DNA from: UBA6382 sp964596865
Lineage (GTDB): Bacteria; Bacteroidota; Bacteroidia; Bacteroidales; Bacteroidaceae
Reading direction: 5' to 3'
Length of the DNA stretch: 28,239 nucleotides
NCBI GenBank assembly: GCA_964596865.1
Contig: CAZQVW010000001.1
Coordinates: 1 to 28,239 of the forward strand
Below, one piece after another: positions 8,250 to 14,978 of this stretch. Numbering within the stretch: position 1 is the first letter of the stretch; the number at the start of each line of letters is the position of its first letter. Below the pieces are notes generated by a model that saw only the letters and a program-made list of their open reading frames with translations, did no database searches and was not told where the DNA came from. Made by a program: the position numbers and the translations under genes.

Positions 8250-9685
8250 CAAAAGCCCGCCCCGTTCCCTCCACTGTTCGCGTGGGCATTCTCACAGCGC
8301 CCACTATCACGGTATGCCTCCACGGGCGCTGGGTGTGCGATGGCAATCCCTGCGCCCCAGAAGAGGATATTGTAATCTCTCGCCCCTGCGAATTAACGCC
8401 TTCAGCCAACGACTGCACCTTCACTCTGCGCCGCGTGGTGATTGGCAAGCAATATCATTGGCAACAACTGCAAGACCAAACCTTTCGCGGCTCTCTGAAA
8501 ATCATCCGTGATGGCGAGGCGCTCACTGCAGTCAATATCATCGGGATAGAAGAGTATCTGAAGTCGGTGGTGAGCAGCGAGATGAGCGCCGAGGCGTCAA
8601 TAGAGTTTCTTAAGGCGTCAGCGGTAATCAGTCGCTCGTGGCTTGTGCGCCAGATAATGGGCAATCAAGCGCATAGACAAGCATTGGCGCAAACGCCGGC
8701 GAAGATAGCGCAAACACAACCGCAATCGCTTCAATCACAACCGCAATCGCTTCAATTACAATCGCAATCGCCGCCGCTCGAGACGCCCGACACCATTATC
8801 AGATGGGAGGATCACACCGCCCACACGCTCTATGACGTCTGTGCCGACGACCATTGTCAGCGCTATCAGGGCATCACGGCCATCACAAACGAAAAGGCCG
8901 TGAAAGCAGTCTGCGATACCGAGGGGCAGGTGCTCACTTATGATGGCGAGGTGTGCGATTGCCGCTTTTCCAAGTGCTGTGGCGGGCATACCGAGGAGTT
9001 CGCTACCTGTTGGCAGGACGAGGATGTGCCCTATCTCCACTCTATCGCGGATACCGACCCCCGCGATGGGTCTATACTCTGCGATACCAAAGATGAGGCC
9101 GTGCTGAAGCAAGTGATGAAGGACTACGACCTGCTCACTACCGATTTCTTCCGATGGGAGCGCCGCTATTCCCAATCAGAAATCTCTTCCCTGATAGAAA
9201 AGAAGTTGCATCGCGGCCTCGGGCAGATTCTGCAATTAATTCCTTTGAGGCGTGGCCCGAGCGGGCGCATCAGTATGCTGGAAATCCAGGGCACAAACGG
9301 AACTATTAAGATTGGTAAGGAACTGCTCATCCGCGAAACCCTGTCGGAAAGCCATTTGTTAAGTTCCGCTTTCGAGGTGGAGACCCTGAATAGCAATGCT
9401 TTAGAACATAGTACCGACATAGCTGCTACGCAGGCGCCCGAATCCTTAAAACCGAATGCCGATATTGCGGTTACGCAGGACAGTGCGACGGCGCAGATGG
9501 CCGATGCCCGCACTATTCCCGCCGGTTTTATCCTTAAGGGCAGAGGCTGGGGCCACGGCGTGGGCATGTGTCAGATTGGCGCCGCCGTGATGGGCTCTCG
9601 CGGCTACGATTACAAAACAATCCTGCAGCATTACTACCCTAACACCGTCCTCGCCTTGTCTAATTCACAAATTCCTGCCAAATAA
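8246..9685 (+). CDS. SpoIID/LytB domain protein, Cys-rich, without signal peptide
   Basis: A 479-residue SpoIID/LytB (amidase-enhancer/lytic transglycosylase) family protein. The core motif GIEEYLKSVVSSEMSAEAS ends near residue 116; E112 matches the catalytic Glu of SpoIID, which cleaves glycan strands stripped of peptides. The family C-terminus GRGWGHGVGMCQIGAA has H437. Between them lie C237, C239, C244 and C245 in GEVCDCRFSKCCGGH. The start is fixed by ATGA overlap with the upstream gene, and the N-terminus MTKARPVPSTVRVGILT has no signal peptide or membrane segment, unlike secreted SpoIID/LytB proteins. About 15 cysteines also suit a cytosolic or metal-binding protein. Two low-complexity inserts are present: a Gln/Ser-rich one at about 148-178 and a Thr/Ala-rich one near 388-420. 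The next gene encodes an AmpG-like permease, so I infer action on imported muropeptides or glycan. Confidence 0.85.
   Translation: MTKARPVPSTVRVGILTAPTITVCLHGRWVCDGNPCAPEEDIVISRPCELTPSANDCTFTLRRVVIGKQYHWQQLQDQTFRGSLKIIRDGEALTAVNIIGIEEYLKSVVSSEMSAEASIEFLKASAVISRSWLVRQIMGNQAHRQALAQTPAKIAQTQPQSLQSQPQSLQLQSQSPPLETPDTIIRWEDHTAHTLYDVCADDHCQRYQGITAITNEKAVKAVCDTEGQVLTYDGEVCDCRFSKCCGGHTEEFATCWQDEDVPYLHSIADTDPRDGSILCDTKDEAVLKQVMKDYDLLTTDFFRWERRYSQSEISSLIEKKLHRGLGQILQLIPLRRGPSGRISMLEIQGTNGTIKIGKELLIRETLSESHLLSSAFEVETLNSNALEHSTDIAATQAPESLKPNADIAVTQDSATAQMADARTIPAGFILKGRGWGHGVGMCQIGAAVMGSRGYDYKTILQHYYPNTVLALSNSQIPAK
8716..8778 (+). repeat. In-frame 21-bp coding repeat in the SpoIID gene
   Basis: Units at 8716-8736 and 8737-8757 are nearly identical (core ACAACCGCAATCGCTTCAAT). 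A diverged third occupies 8758-8778. They encode the heptads QPQSLQS, QPQSLQL and QSQSPPL inside a loop between SpoIID core segments. Confidence 0.9.
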
Positions 9686-9686
9686 T

Positions 9687-9728
9687 GTGAGTAAACACGA
9701 TTATAATATGAGTAAACACTATTCACAA
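9687..9728 (+). repeat. 21-bp duplication spanning the permease start codon
   Basis: GTGAGTAAACACGATTAT (from 9687) and ATGAGTAAACACTATTCAC (from 9708) are 21 bp apart and share RTGAGTAAACAC. In frame they read V/MSKHDYN then MSKHYSQ, so the start codon itself is duplicated. Confidence 0.85.
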
Positions 9729-11078
9729 ACCGCCCCAAAACCGCGTCTGCGCTCGCCGTGGGCTTGGGTGCCCACGCTCTATTTTGCCGAAGGGCTGCCA
9801 AATGTGCTGGTAACGGTGGTAAGCGTAACGATGTACATGCAAATGGGACTGAGCGACACCGATATTGCGCTCTATACCGGCTGGCTGCAACTTCCTTGGA
9901 TTCTGAAATGGATTTGGAGCCCGTTTGTGGATTTGATAAAGACCAAAAGATGGTGGGTTTTGCTGATGCAGATATTGATAGGTGCGTCTTTGGCGGGCGT
10001 GGCGTTCACTTTGCAGACGCCCTTGTGGTTTCAAGGCACGATGGCGTGCTTCTTTCTGATGGCATTGATGAGCGCAACCCACGATGTGGCGGCAGACGGC
10101 TATTATATGTTGGCATTGGATAGTCATAGCCAGTCGCTATTTGTGGGCATCCGCAATACATTCTATCGCATTGCGGTCATTTTTGGTCAGGGGGTGCTGG
10201 TGGCGCTGGCGGGTGTGCTTCAGCATGTCTATCCTAATAGGATTGCGTTCACTTGGAGCTTGATATTCTATGGTTTGGCGGGATTGTTCATCCTTTTGTT
10301 CCTATATCATTCGCGCTTTATGCCTCGGGCACACGATGATGGCAACCGCCAAGGCAGTGCGCGCGAGGTATGGCAGGGATTGGGCAAGATGATTGTGTCT
10401 TTTGTGGGCAAGATGCCGCTGAAGCCCTTTGTCTTCGCCATGCTCTTCCTGTTGCTCTACCGTTTTCCCGAGGCCATGCTCACCAAGATGGCCACCACTT
10501 TTCTCCAGCGCCCGTTGGAGCAGGGCGGTATGGCACTAAGTCCGGAGGAATTTGGTTTTTCCTACGGCGTGGTGGGCCTTATCGGACTATTAGGAGGCGG
10601 AATTGTGGGCGGATGGCTGGCTGCGCGCGACGGATTAAAGCGGTGGTTGTGGCCGTTTGTGTTGGCGCTCACTTTGCCCGACCTTGTGTATGTCTATATG
10701 AGCTATGAATTGCCTTTGCCCGAAGTGGCGCTGGGGGGAGTGCAGGTATTGGGCTATAGCTTCACGCTCACAAACAACCTGCTAATCATCATTGCCTGCC
10801 TTTTTGTGGAGCAATTCGGTTATGGTCTGGGCTTCACGGCGCTAACGCTGTATATGCTCTATTATTGTCAGGGAGCATTCAAGACCAGTCACTACGCCAT
10901 CTGCACAGCCATCAGTTATTTAGGATTGATGCTGCCGGGAATGTTTTCCGGTTGGCTAAAAGATTTGCTTGGTTACCGCCATTTCTTCCTTGTGGTGATG
11001 GCTTGTTGCGCGGTTACGTTTATTGTTACGGCTTTTATCCACATTGATCCCGCTTTTGGCAAGAAGCAAACAAAATAA
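9708..11078 (+). CDS. AmpG-like MFS permease
   Basis: A 456-residue inner-membrane transporter of the major facilitator superfamily, AmpG-like. AmpG proteins import anhydro-muropeptides released during cell-wall turnover. About twelve membrane segments are visible. The N-terminal part has YFAEGLPNVLV, TGWLQLPWILKWIWSPFVD and the MSATHDVAADGYYM segment typical of AmpG/MFS_1 members of this group. The C-terminal part contains FGYGLGFTALTLYMLYYCQG and SGWLKDLLGYRHFF. Start is ambiguous because the beginning is duplicated: GTG at 9687 or ATG at 9708. An ATG at 9685 overlaps the upstream stop but is out of frame and closed immediately. The gene directly follows the SpoIID-domain gene, so the three genes from 5628 on form one coupled unit. 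Substrate is inferred, not shown; sugar or siderophore transport is a possible alternative. Confidence 0.85.
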   Translation: MSKHYSQTAPKPRLRSPWAWVPTLYFAEGLPNVLVTVVSVTMYMQMGLSDTDIALYTGWLQLPWILKWIWSPFVDLIKTKRWWVLLMQILIGASLAGVAFTLQTPLWFQGTMACFFLMALMSATHDVAADGYYMLALDSHSQSLFVGIRNTFYRIAVIFGQGVLVALAGVLQHVYPNRIAFTWSLIFYGLAGLFILLFLYHSRFMPRAHDDGNRQGSAREVWQGLGKMIVSFVGKMPLKPFVFAMLFLLLYRFPEAMLTKMATTFLQRPLEQGGMALSPEEFGFSYGVVGLIGLLGGGIVGGWLAARDGLKRWLWPFVLALTLPDLVYVYMSYELPLPEVALGGVQVLGYSFTLTNNLLIIIACLFVEQFGYGLGFTALTLYMLYYCQGAFKTSHYAICTAISYLGLMLPGMFSGWLKDLLGYRHFFLVVMACCAVTFIVTAFIHIDPAFGKKQTK

Positions 11079-11138
11079 ATTCTTTCTAAAATCGTTATTT
11101 ATAATACAGTAGCAATTTTTCTCCATCAAAATCGCACA

Positions 11139-11306
11139 TTTCTAAACAAAGCGCTCAACAAATTAGACAAGACATCAAACAAATTAGACAAGATATCAAA
11201 GAAATTAGATAAGACATCAAAGAAATTAGACAAGACGCTCAACAAATTAGATAATGCGCCAAGCAAATCAAACAATGCGCCAAAGTAATCAACGAACTCA
11301 CTCAAT
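11139..11306. repeat. 21-bp tandem array, 8 units, reaching a start codon
   Basis: Eight consecutive 21-bp units start at 11139, 11160, 11181, 11202, 11223, 11244, 11265 and 11286. The best conserved share AAATTAGACAAGACATCAAA; outer units are more diverged. The last unit ends inside the ATG at 11305. Reverse-strand reading gives leucine/phenylalanine heptads, judged a by-product. Confidence 0.95.
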
Positions 11307-11313
11307 GTTTTCC

Positions 11314-12777
11314 ATGAACAAAACAATATCCCGCCTGCTTTTGCCTGTTATCATGCTGTTTGTAACAGGAATGATAGTATCCTGCTCCGATTCCGACAAT
11401 AATTCCAAGAAAAACGATGGGCAGGACTCCACCGTTACCTACCGTCGCTCGCTGATTGTGTATATGGCTGCGCAAAACTCACTGGGCGAGGCCGGAGCCG
11501 CCCGTTTGGATTCTGCCGAGATTGTGGCCGGAGTGATGCGTATGACCTCCACGCGCGACAATGTCTTCCTCTTTATTGATGACGGTCACAACCCGCGTGT
11601 TTATCGCTATTACCGAGCCGGAACAACGGGCAATCTGCGTTCTTATGAACAAAAAATCCTGACTTGGGCCGATGATGCCAATTCCGGCGACCCCGCCACG
11701 CTGCGCGATGTACTTAGGTATGTTGCCACTAATTACCGCTCCAATAGTTATGGTCTGGTGATGTGGAGTCATGGCAACGGGTGGATTCCCAGTACCAACG
11801 TGGAGAACACCATGCTCAATCCTGCCTCTTCGCCCGCCTATTTCCAATCTTCGGGATTGGGCCTTTCGTCCGCAGATACCGCCGTTGGGCAAAAAGCCTC
11901 CCTTTCCGCCACCACCAACGAGCAATCCCCCTCGGCTTTTGGTGTGGACGTGGGGCCGGACGGCGACATGGAGAATGACACTGACGCTTTGGGAAAGATG
12001 GGCACACAGATGAACATCACCGATATGGCCAATGCCATTCAGCAATCCGGCATACATTTCGATTATATCCTGTTTGACGCCTGCTTGATGCAGTGTGTGG
12101 AGGTGGCCTACGACCTGCGCAATGTAACGGACTATGTGGTGGCCAGTGCGTCCAGCACATCGGGCTACGGTGGCTATTATGTGAACCTCCTGCCCCAGGC
12201 CCTGATGGTTTATCCCGCCAATGATTACAACGTTACCCTCATTGCCTCGCAATATTATTATGATGCAGTGCAAAACAACAACACCGACGCCGTTACCGGC
12301 CATAGTTTGCGCTCGGAATACGGCGATTGCGGCGTGGCTATCTCTGTCATCAAAACTTCTGAATTAGAGAATTTTGCTTCCGCCACCGGCACATTCCTCT
12401 CGCGCTACATCACCAACCGCCAGGAGCCCAATCTGAGCGATGCGCAAGCCTATAGTAGCACGGATTACTTTGATATGCCCGATTTCTTTGATATGGGGTC
12501 GGCCATGAACATCATTCTTTCCGCCGATGATTACAAGAGTTGGTTGCAGGAGGCGGAAAAGTGCGTTATCTTCCATCATGTGAGCAACATCTACACCATT
12601 GGGGCGTATAGAAACCAAGAGCTCTATGTTCCGCTTACGGATAAGGAGCACGTATTGGGCGTATCGATGTTTGTGCCTCGCCGCATTTTCGATAAATACC
12701 CATATTCTGCCTACAACACTTATTTCCGGCAGACCTCGTGGTATGCTGCCGCCGGTTGGGAGCAAACCGGCTGGTGA
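11314..12777 (+). CDS. Clostripain-family (C11) cysteine protease, lipoprotein
   Basis: A 487-residue exported protease of peptidase family C11, which cleaves after basic residues in characterised members. The start at 11314 gives MNKTISRLLLPVIMLFVTGM followed by a lipobox VSC with Cys24, so it is probably a lipoprotein. ATGs at 11305 and 11254 are alternatives, but the latter lies within the 21-bp repeats. The catalytic dyad is visible as His153 in VMWSHGNGW and Cys257 in FDACLMQCVEVAYDLR. The preceding RRSLIVYMAAQNSLGE (about 45-60) is the usual first strand of the fold. A linker of about 70 residues, rich in Ser, Ala and Pro, separates the His from the Cys segment; in C11 enzymes activation often involves self-cleavage near this region. 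A hairpin with a T tract overlaps its 3' end. Confidence 0.92.
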   Translation: MNKTISRLLLPVIMLFVTGMIVSCSDSDNNSKKNDGQDSTVTYRRSLIVYMAAQNSLGEAGAARLDSAEIVAGVMRMTSTRDNVFLFIDDGHNPRVYRYYRAGTTGNLRSYEQKILTWADDANSGDPATLRDVLRYVATNYRSNSYGLVMWSHGNGWIPSTNVENTMLNPASSPAYFQSSGLGLSSADTAVGQKASLSATTNEQSPSAFGVDVGPDGDMENDTDALGKMGTQMNITDMANAIQQSGIHFDYILFDACLMQCVEVAYDLRNVTDYVVASASSTSGYGGYYVNLLPQALMVYPANDYNVTLIASQYYYDAVQNNNTDAVTGHSLRSEYGDCGVAISVIKTSELENFASATGTFLSRYITNRQEPNLSDAQAYSSTDYFDMPDFFDMGSAMNIILSADDYKSWLQEAEKCVIFHHVSNIYTIGAYRNQELYVPLTDKEHVLGVSMFVPRRIFDKYPYSAYNTYFRQTSWYAAAGWEQTGW

Positions 12778-12784
12778 TTTTTTT
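12751..12784 (+). terminator. Possible terminator overlapping the end of the C11 protease gene
   Basis: GCCGGTT (12751-12757) pairs with AACCGGC (12765-12771). The stop codon at 12775-12777 and seven T residues (12778-12784) follow. The six bases between stem and T run make it weaker than a standard terminator. Confidence 0.45.
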
Positions 12785-12785
12785 G

Positions 12786-12878
12786 TAGAATAGAGTAGAA
12801 TGCCAGTTGATAGAATAGAGTAGATTGCGAGTTGATAGAATAGAGTAGGATGTAGAATAGAGTAGAATGCTCTGACGG
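12786..12878. repeat. 25-bp tandem repeat, TAGAATAGAGTAG family
   Basis: Units at 12786-12810 and 12811-12835 are 25 bp, a shortened 17-bp unit is at 12836-12852, and a further copy starts at 12853. All begin TAGAATAGAGTAG and the full ones end AGTTGA. The same family lies between pta and ackA. The rest of the gap up to 12970 shows no recognised signal. Confidence 0.9.
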
Positions 12879-12970
12879 TTTTATTTCCCCTCGCAAGAAC
12901 TAATGAAATCAATAGGGCGCTATCCTTTCCCGCCCTTCATAATACGAATATTAACTAATCAATTATCAAA

Positions 12971-13888
12971 ATGGAAAAGATCAAGGTAGCCATCGTGGGC
13001 TACGGAAATATCGGACGTTTCGCAGTGGAGGCAGTGGGTGCTGCCCCTGATATGCATCTGGTGGGCATCGTGAGCCACCACCTGTTTTCCACCCCCGCCA
13101 ACCAGCGCCCCGCCGAATTAGAGGGCGTGAAGGTGGTGGACGACATCGCTTCGCTCCAAGCCGATGGTGTGCAGGTGGCCATCCTTGCCACTCCCTCGCG
13201 CCAAGTAGAGAAAAATGCCCTTTACTGTCTTTCTTTGGGCATCAACACCGTGGATTCCTTTGACATCCACCCCAAGGTGGTGGAACTTAGGCGCACGCTC
13301 GATGCCGAGGCCAAAAAGCACGGCGCTGTCAGTATCATCTCTGCCGGTTGGGACCCGGGGTCGGATTCGGTGGTGCGCGCATTGATGGAGAGCCTCGCCC
13401 CTAAGGGTATCACCTATACCAATTTCGGGCCGGGCCGCTCAATGGGCCACACCGTAGCCGTGAAAGCCATCCCTGGCGTGAAGGACGCTCTTTCTATGAC
13501 TATCCCCGTGGGTACGGGCATTCATAGGCGTATGGTGTATGTGGAATTGGAGGACGGTGCTGATTTCACCGAGGTAGAACATCTGATAAAGACAGATGCT
13601 TACTTCACCAATGATGAAACGCACGTGAAGCAAGTGGATAATGTGGACTCCCTCAATGATATGGGCCACGGCGTGAACCTTGTGCGCAAGGGTGTGAGCG
13701 GTCAGACCCACAATCAGCTCTTCGAGTTTGATATGAAGATTAACAACCCTGCCCTCACAGCGCAAGTGCTTGTGAACGTGGCTCGCGCCAGTGTGCGCCA
13801 ATCGGCTGGAGCCTACACAATGATAGAGATTCCCGTCATAGATATGCTTCCGGGCGATAGGGAGAGCCTTATCCGCGCCCTCGTATAG
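12971..13888 (+). CDS. ddh: meso-Diaminopimelate D-dehydrogenase
   Basis: A 305-residue cytosolic NADPH-dependent enzyme (EC 1.4.1.16) that converts tetrahydrodipicolinate, ammonia and NADPH to meso-diaminopimelate in a single step, supplying both lysine synthesis and peptidoglycan cross-links. The N-terminal dinucleotide fold has VAIVGYGNIGRFA (6-18; G10, G12, G15). Family segments follow: ILATPSRQVEKNA, INTVDSFDIHPKV, ISAGWDPGSDSVVRAL, and TNFGPGRSMGHTVAVKAIPG. The C-terminal RASVRQSAGAYTMIEIPVID is also typical. Length agrees with Bacteroidales orthologues. The last codons (about 13869 on) run into a degenerate 21-bp repeat that crosses the stop. It may stand in its own transcription unit; no promoter match was found in the gap upstream. 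Confidence 0.94.
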   Translation: MEKIKVAIVGYGNIGRFAVEAVGAAPDMHLVGIVSHHLFSTPANQRPAELEGVKVVDDIASLQADGVQVAILATPSRQVEKNALYCLSLGINTVDSFDIHPKVVELRRTLDAEAKKHGAVSIISAGWDPGSDSVVRALMESLAPKGITYTNFGPGRSMGHTVAVKAIPGVKDALSMTIPVGTGIHRRMVYVELEDGADFTEVEHLIKTDAYFTNDETHVKQVDNVDSLNDMGHGVNLVRKGVSGQTHNQLFEFDMKINNPALTAQVLVNVARASVRQSAGAYTMIEIPVIDMLPGDRESLIRALV

Positions 13889-13933
13889 AATTATCCGCGT
13901 CTGGGCGGAATTTCTCGCGCTCTCGTATGGAAA
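13869..13933. repeat. Degenerate 21-bp repeat across the ddh stop codon
   Basis: TTATCCGCGCCCTCGTATAG (13869), TTATCCGCGTCTGGGCGGAA (13891) and TTTCTCGCGCTCTCGTATGG (13911) are offset by 22 and 20 bp. The first and third match best, 42 bp apart. The first unit includes the final ddh codons and its stop. Confidence 0.6.
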
Positions 13934-13942
13934 TTTTCAGTA

Positions 13943-13978
13943 TTGGCGACAAGAAATCACCCCGTTTCTTGTCGCCAA
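13943..13978. repeat. Strong hairpin, 14-bp perfect stem (repeated at 14345-14380)
   Basis: TTGGCGACAAGAAA (13943-13956) and TTTCTTGTCGCCAA (13965-13978) pair perfectly around an 8-base loop, 55 bp after the ddh stop. There is no T run after it, but it could still stop or stabilise the ddh transcript. The second 402-bp unit carries an identical hairpin at 14345-14380. Confidence 0.7.
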
Positions 13979-14061
13979 ATTCTTGTAAATAAGGCGGCCA
14001 ACCAAGATTAGTGATTTTTATTGGTGTCCTGTAAGGCGTAAAACCGTGTTAGTATTATTCG

Positions 14062-14222
14062 TGTAGGGGCGGATCAGCCGCTAAGCGGCGTGTTATCCGC
14101 CCGACAATCGTTCCGATTTCTAAATGCAATCGGAACGATTGACCTTTGTTCACGTATTTATTTCCAACCGTTCCGGTTGTTGGGCGGATAACACGCCGCT
14201 TTGCGGCTGATCCGCCCCTACA
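14062..14222. mobile_element. MITE-like palindromic element with 46-bp terminal inverted repeats, copy 1
   Basis: The left arm (14062-14107) starts TGTAGGGGCGGATCAGCCGC and the right arm (14177-14222) is its reverse complement with two mismatches. Inside lies a second perfect inverted repeat, AATCGTTCCGATT (14106-14118) with AATCGGAACGATT (14128-14140). It has no coding capacity, and no clear target-site duplication was seen. It could be a non-autonomous element or a structural repeat. Confidence 0.7.
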
Positions 14223-14463
14223 TGGTTGAAAACGTACTTATTCTTGTTTTTACTTTCGTTCTCGTTTTATTTTTCCCCGTTGCGAAACTGCTTTTTCAGC
14301 ATCAGGGCGGAATTTTTCGCGCTCTCGTATGGAAATTTTTAGTATTGGCGACAAGAAATCACCCCGTTTCTTGTCGCCAAATTCTTGTAAATAAGGCGGC
14401 CAACCAAGATTAGTGATTTTTATTGGTGTCCTGTAAGGCGTAAAACCGTGTTAGTATTATTCG

Positions 14464-14624
14464 TGTAGGGGCGGATCAGCCGCTAAGCGGCGTGTTATCC
14501 GCCCGACAATCGTTCCGATTTCTAAATGCAATCGGAACGATTGACCTTTGTTCACGTATTTATTTCCAACCGTTCCGGTTGTTGGGCGGATAACACGCCG
14601 CTTTGCGGCTGATCCGCCCCTACA
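14464..14624. mobile_element. MITE-like palindromic element, copy 2
   Basis: Same structure as the element at 14062, displaced by exactly 402 bp. It was copied as part of the larger direct duplication rather than by an independent insertion. Confidence 0.7.
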
Positions 14625-14736
14625 TGGTTGAAAACGTACTTATTCTTGTTTTTACTTTCGTTCTCGTTTTATTTTTCCCCGTTGCTGAACTGCTTTTTCA
14701 GCATCAGGGCGGAATTTTTTGCGCTCTAATGCTAAC

Positions 14737-14820
14737 GCACCGAAGGGAGTGTTGCTGCGCACCGAGTGGAACGCTGCTGCGCACCGAAGGGAGCGTTGCT
14801 GCGCACCGAAGGGAGCGTTA
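14737..14820. repeat. 22-bp tandem repeat, reverse orientation of the 5494 family
   Basis: Units start at 14737, 14759, 14781 and 14803 with core GCACCGAAGGGAGCGTTGCT. The reverse complement is the CGTTCCCTTCGGTGCGCAGC unit found at 5494-5580. The last copy is cut after 18 bp. Confidence 0.92.
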
Positions 14821-14887
14821 GTCTTTTATCGTACTTTTTTAGTGTAAGGTGGTTAATAATTAGCGTTACGGCGCATTACTTTGAAAT

Positions 14888-14916
14888 CTGTAGGGGGCGG
14901 TTGCGCGCCCCTACAG
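14888..14916. repeat. Short TGTAGGGG palindrome downstream of the fasciclin gene
   Basis: CTGTAGGGG (14888-14896) and CCCCTACAG (14908-14916) flank GCGGTTGCGCG. The ends match those of the element at 14062, so this looks like a minimal member of the same palindrome family. It lies about 60 bp past the minus-strand gene's stop, without a T run. Confidence 0.65.
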
Positions 14917-14978
14917 GTTAAATCAATACTTTTCTGATTGTCAAAAATAATCTTTGTTCCTAAAAAATGGCTTTTGGT

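Larger units (their letters stand above)
13903..14727. repeat. 402-bp direct tandem duplication plus partial third copy
   Basis: GGGCGGAATTT begins at 13903, 14305 and 14707. The two full 402-bp copies (13903-14304 and 14305-14706) appear to differ at only a few positions. The third copy stops after about 21 bp and passes into other sequence. No plausible gene lies in the unit; small open frames from 14201 and 14603 arise from repeat sequence. Each unit carries a 14-bp-stem hairpin and a 161-bp palindromic element. Confidence 0.93.

Noticed and set aside
9685..9690. ATG overlapping the SpoIID stop (TAATG) as the permease start
   Set aside because: The frame from this ATG meets TGA at once; the permease frame uses GTG 9687 or ATG 9708.
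11126..11326. Minus-strand frame encoding LSNFFDV-type heptads, resembling a coiled coil
   Set aside because: It is just the reverse reading of the 21-bp array; any stop-free 21-bp unit gives a heptad protein. No start signal or conservation is visible.
13903..14727. Possible insertion sequence in the 402-bp repeat
   Set aside because: No transposase-sized frame is present. Short frames at 14201 and 14603 are repeat-derived and duplicate each other.
13889..14978. tRNA or rRNA genes in the gene-free stretches
   Set aside because: The hairpins seen do not fit a cloverleaf, and no conserved TpsiC-type or rRNA motifs were recognised here or in 22703-23322.
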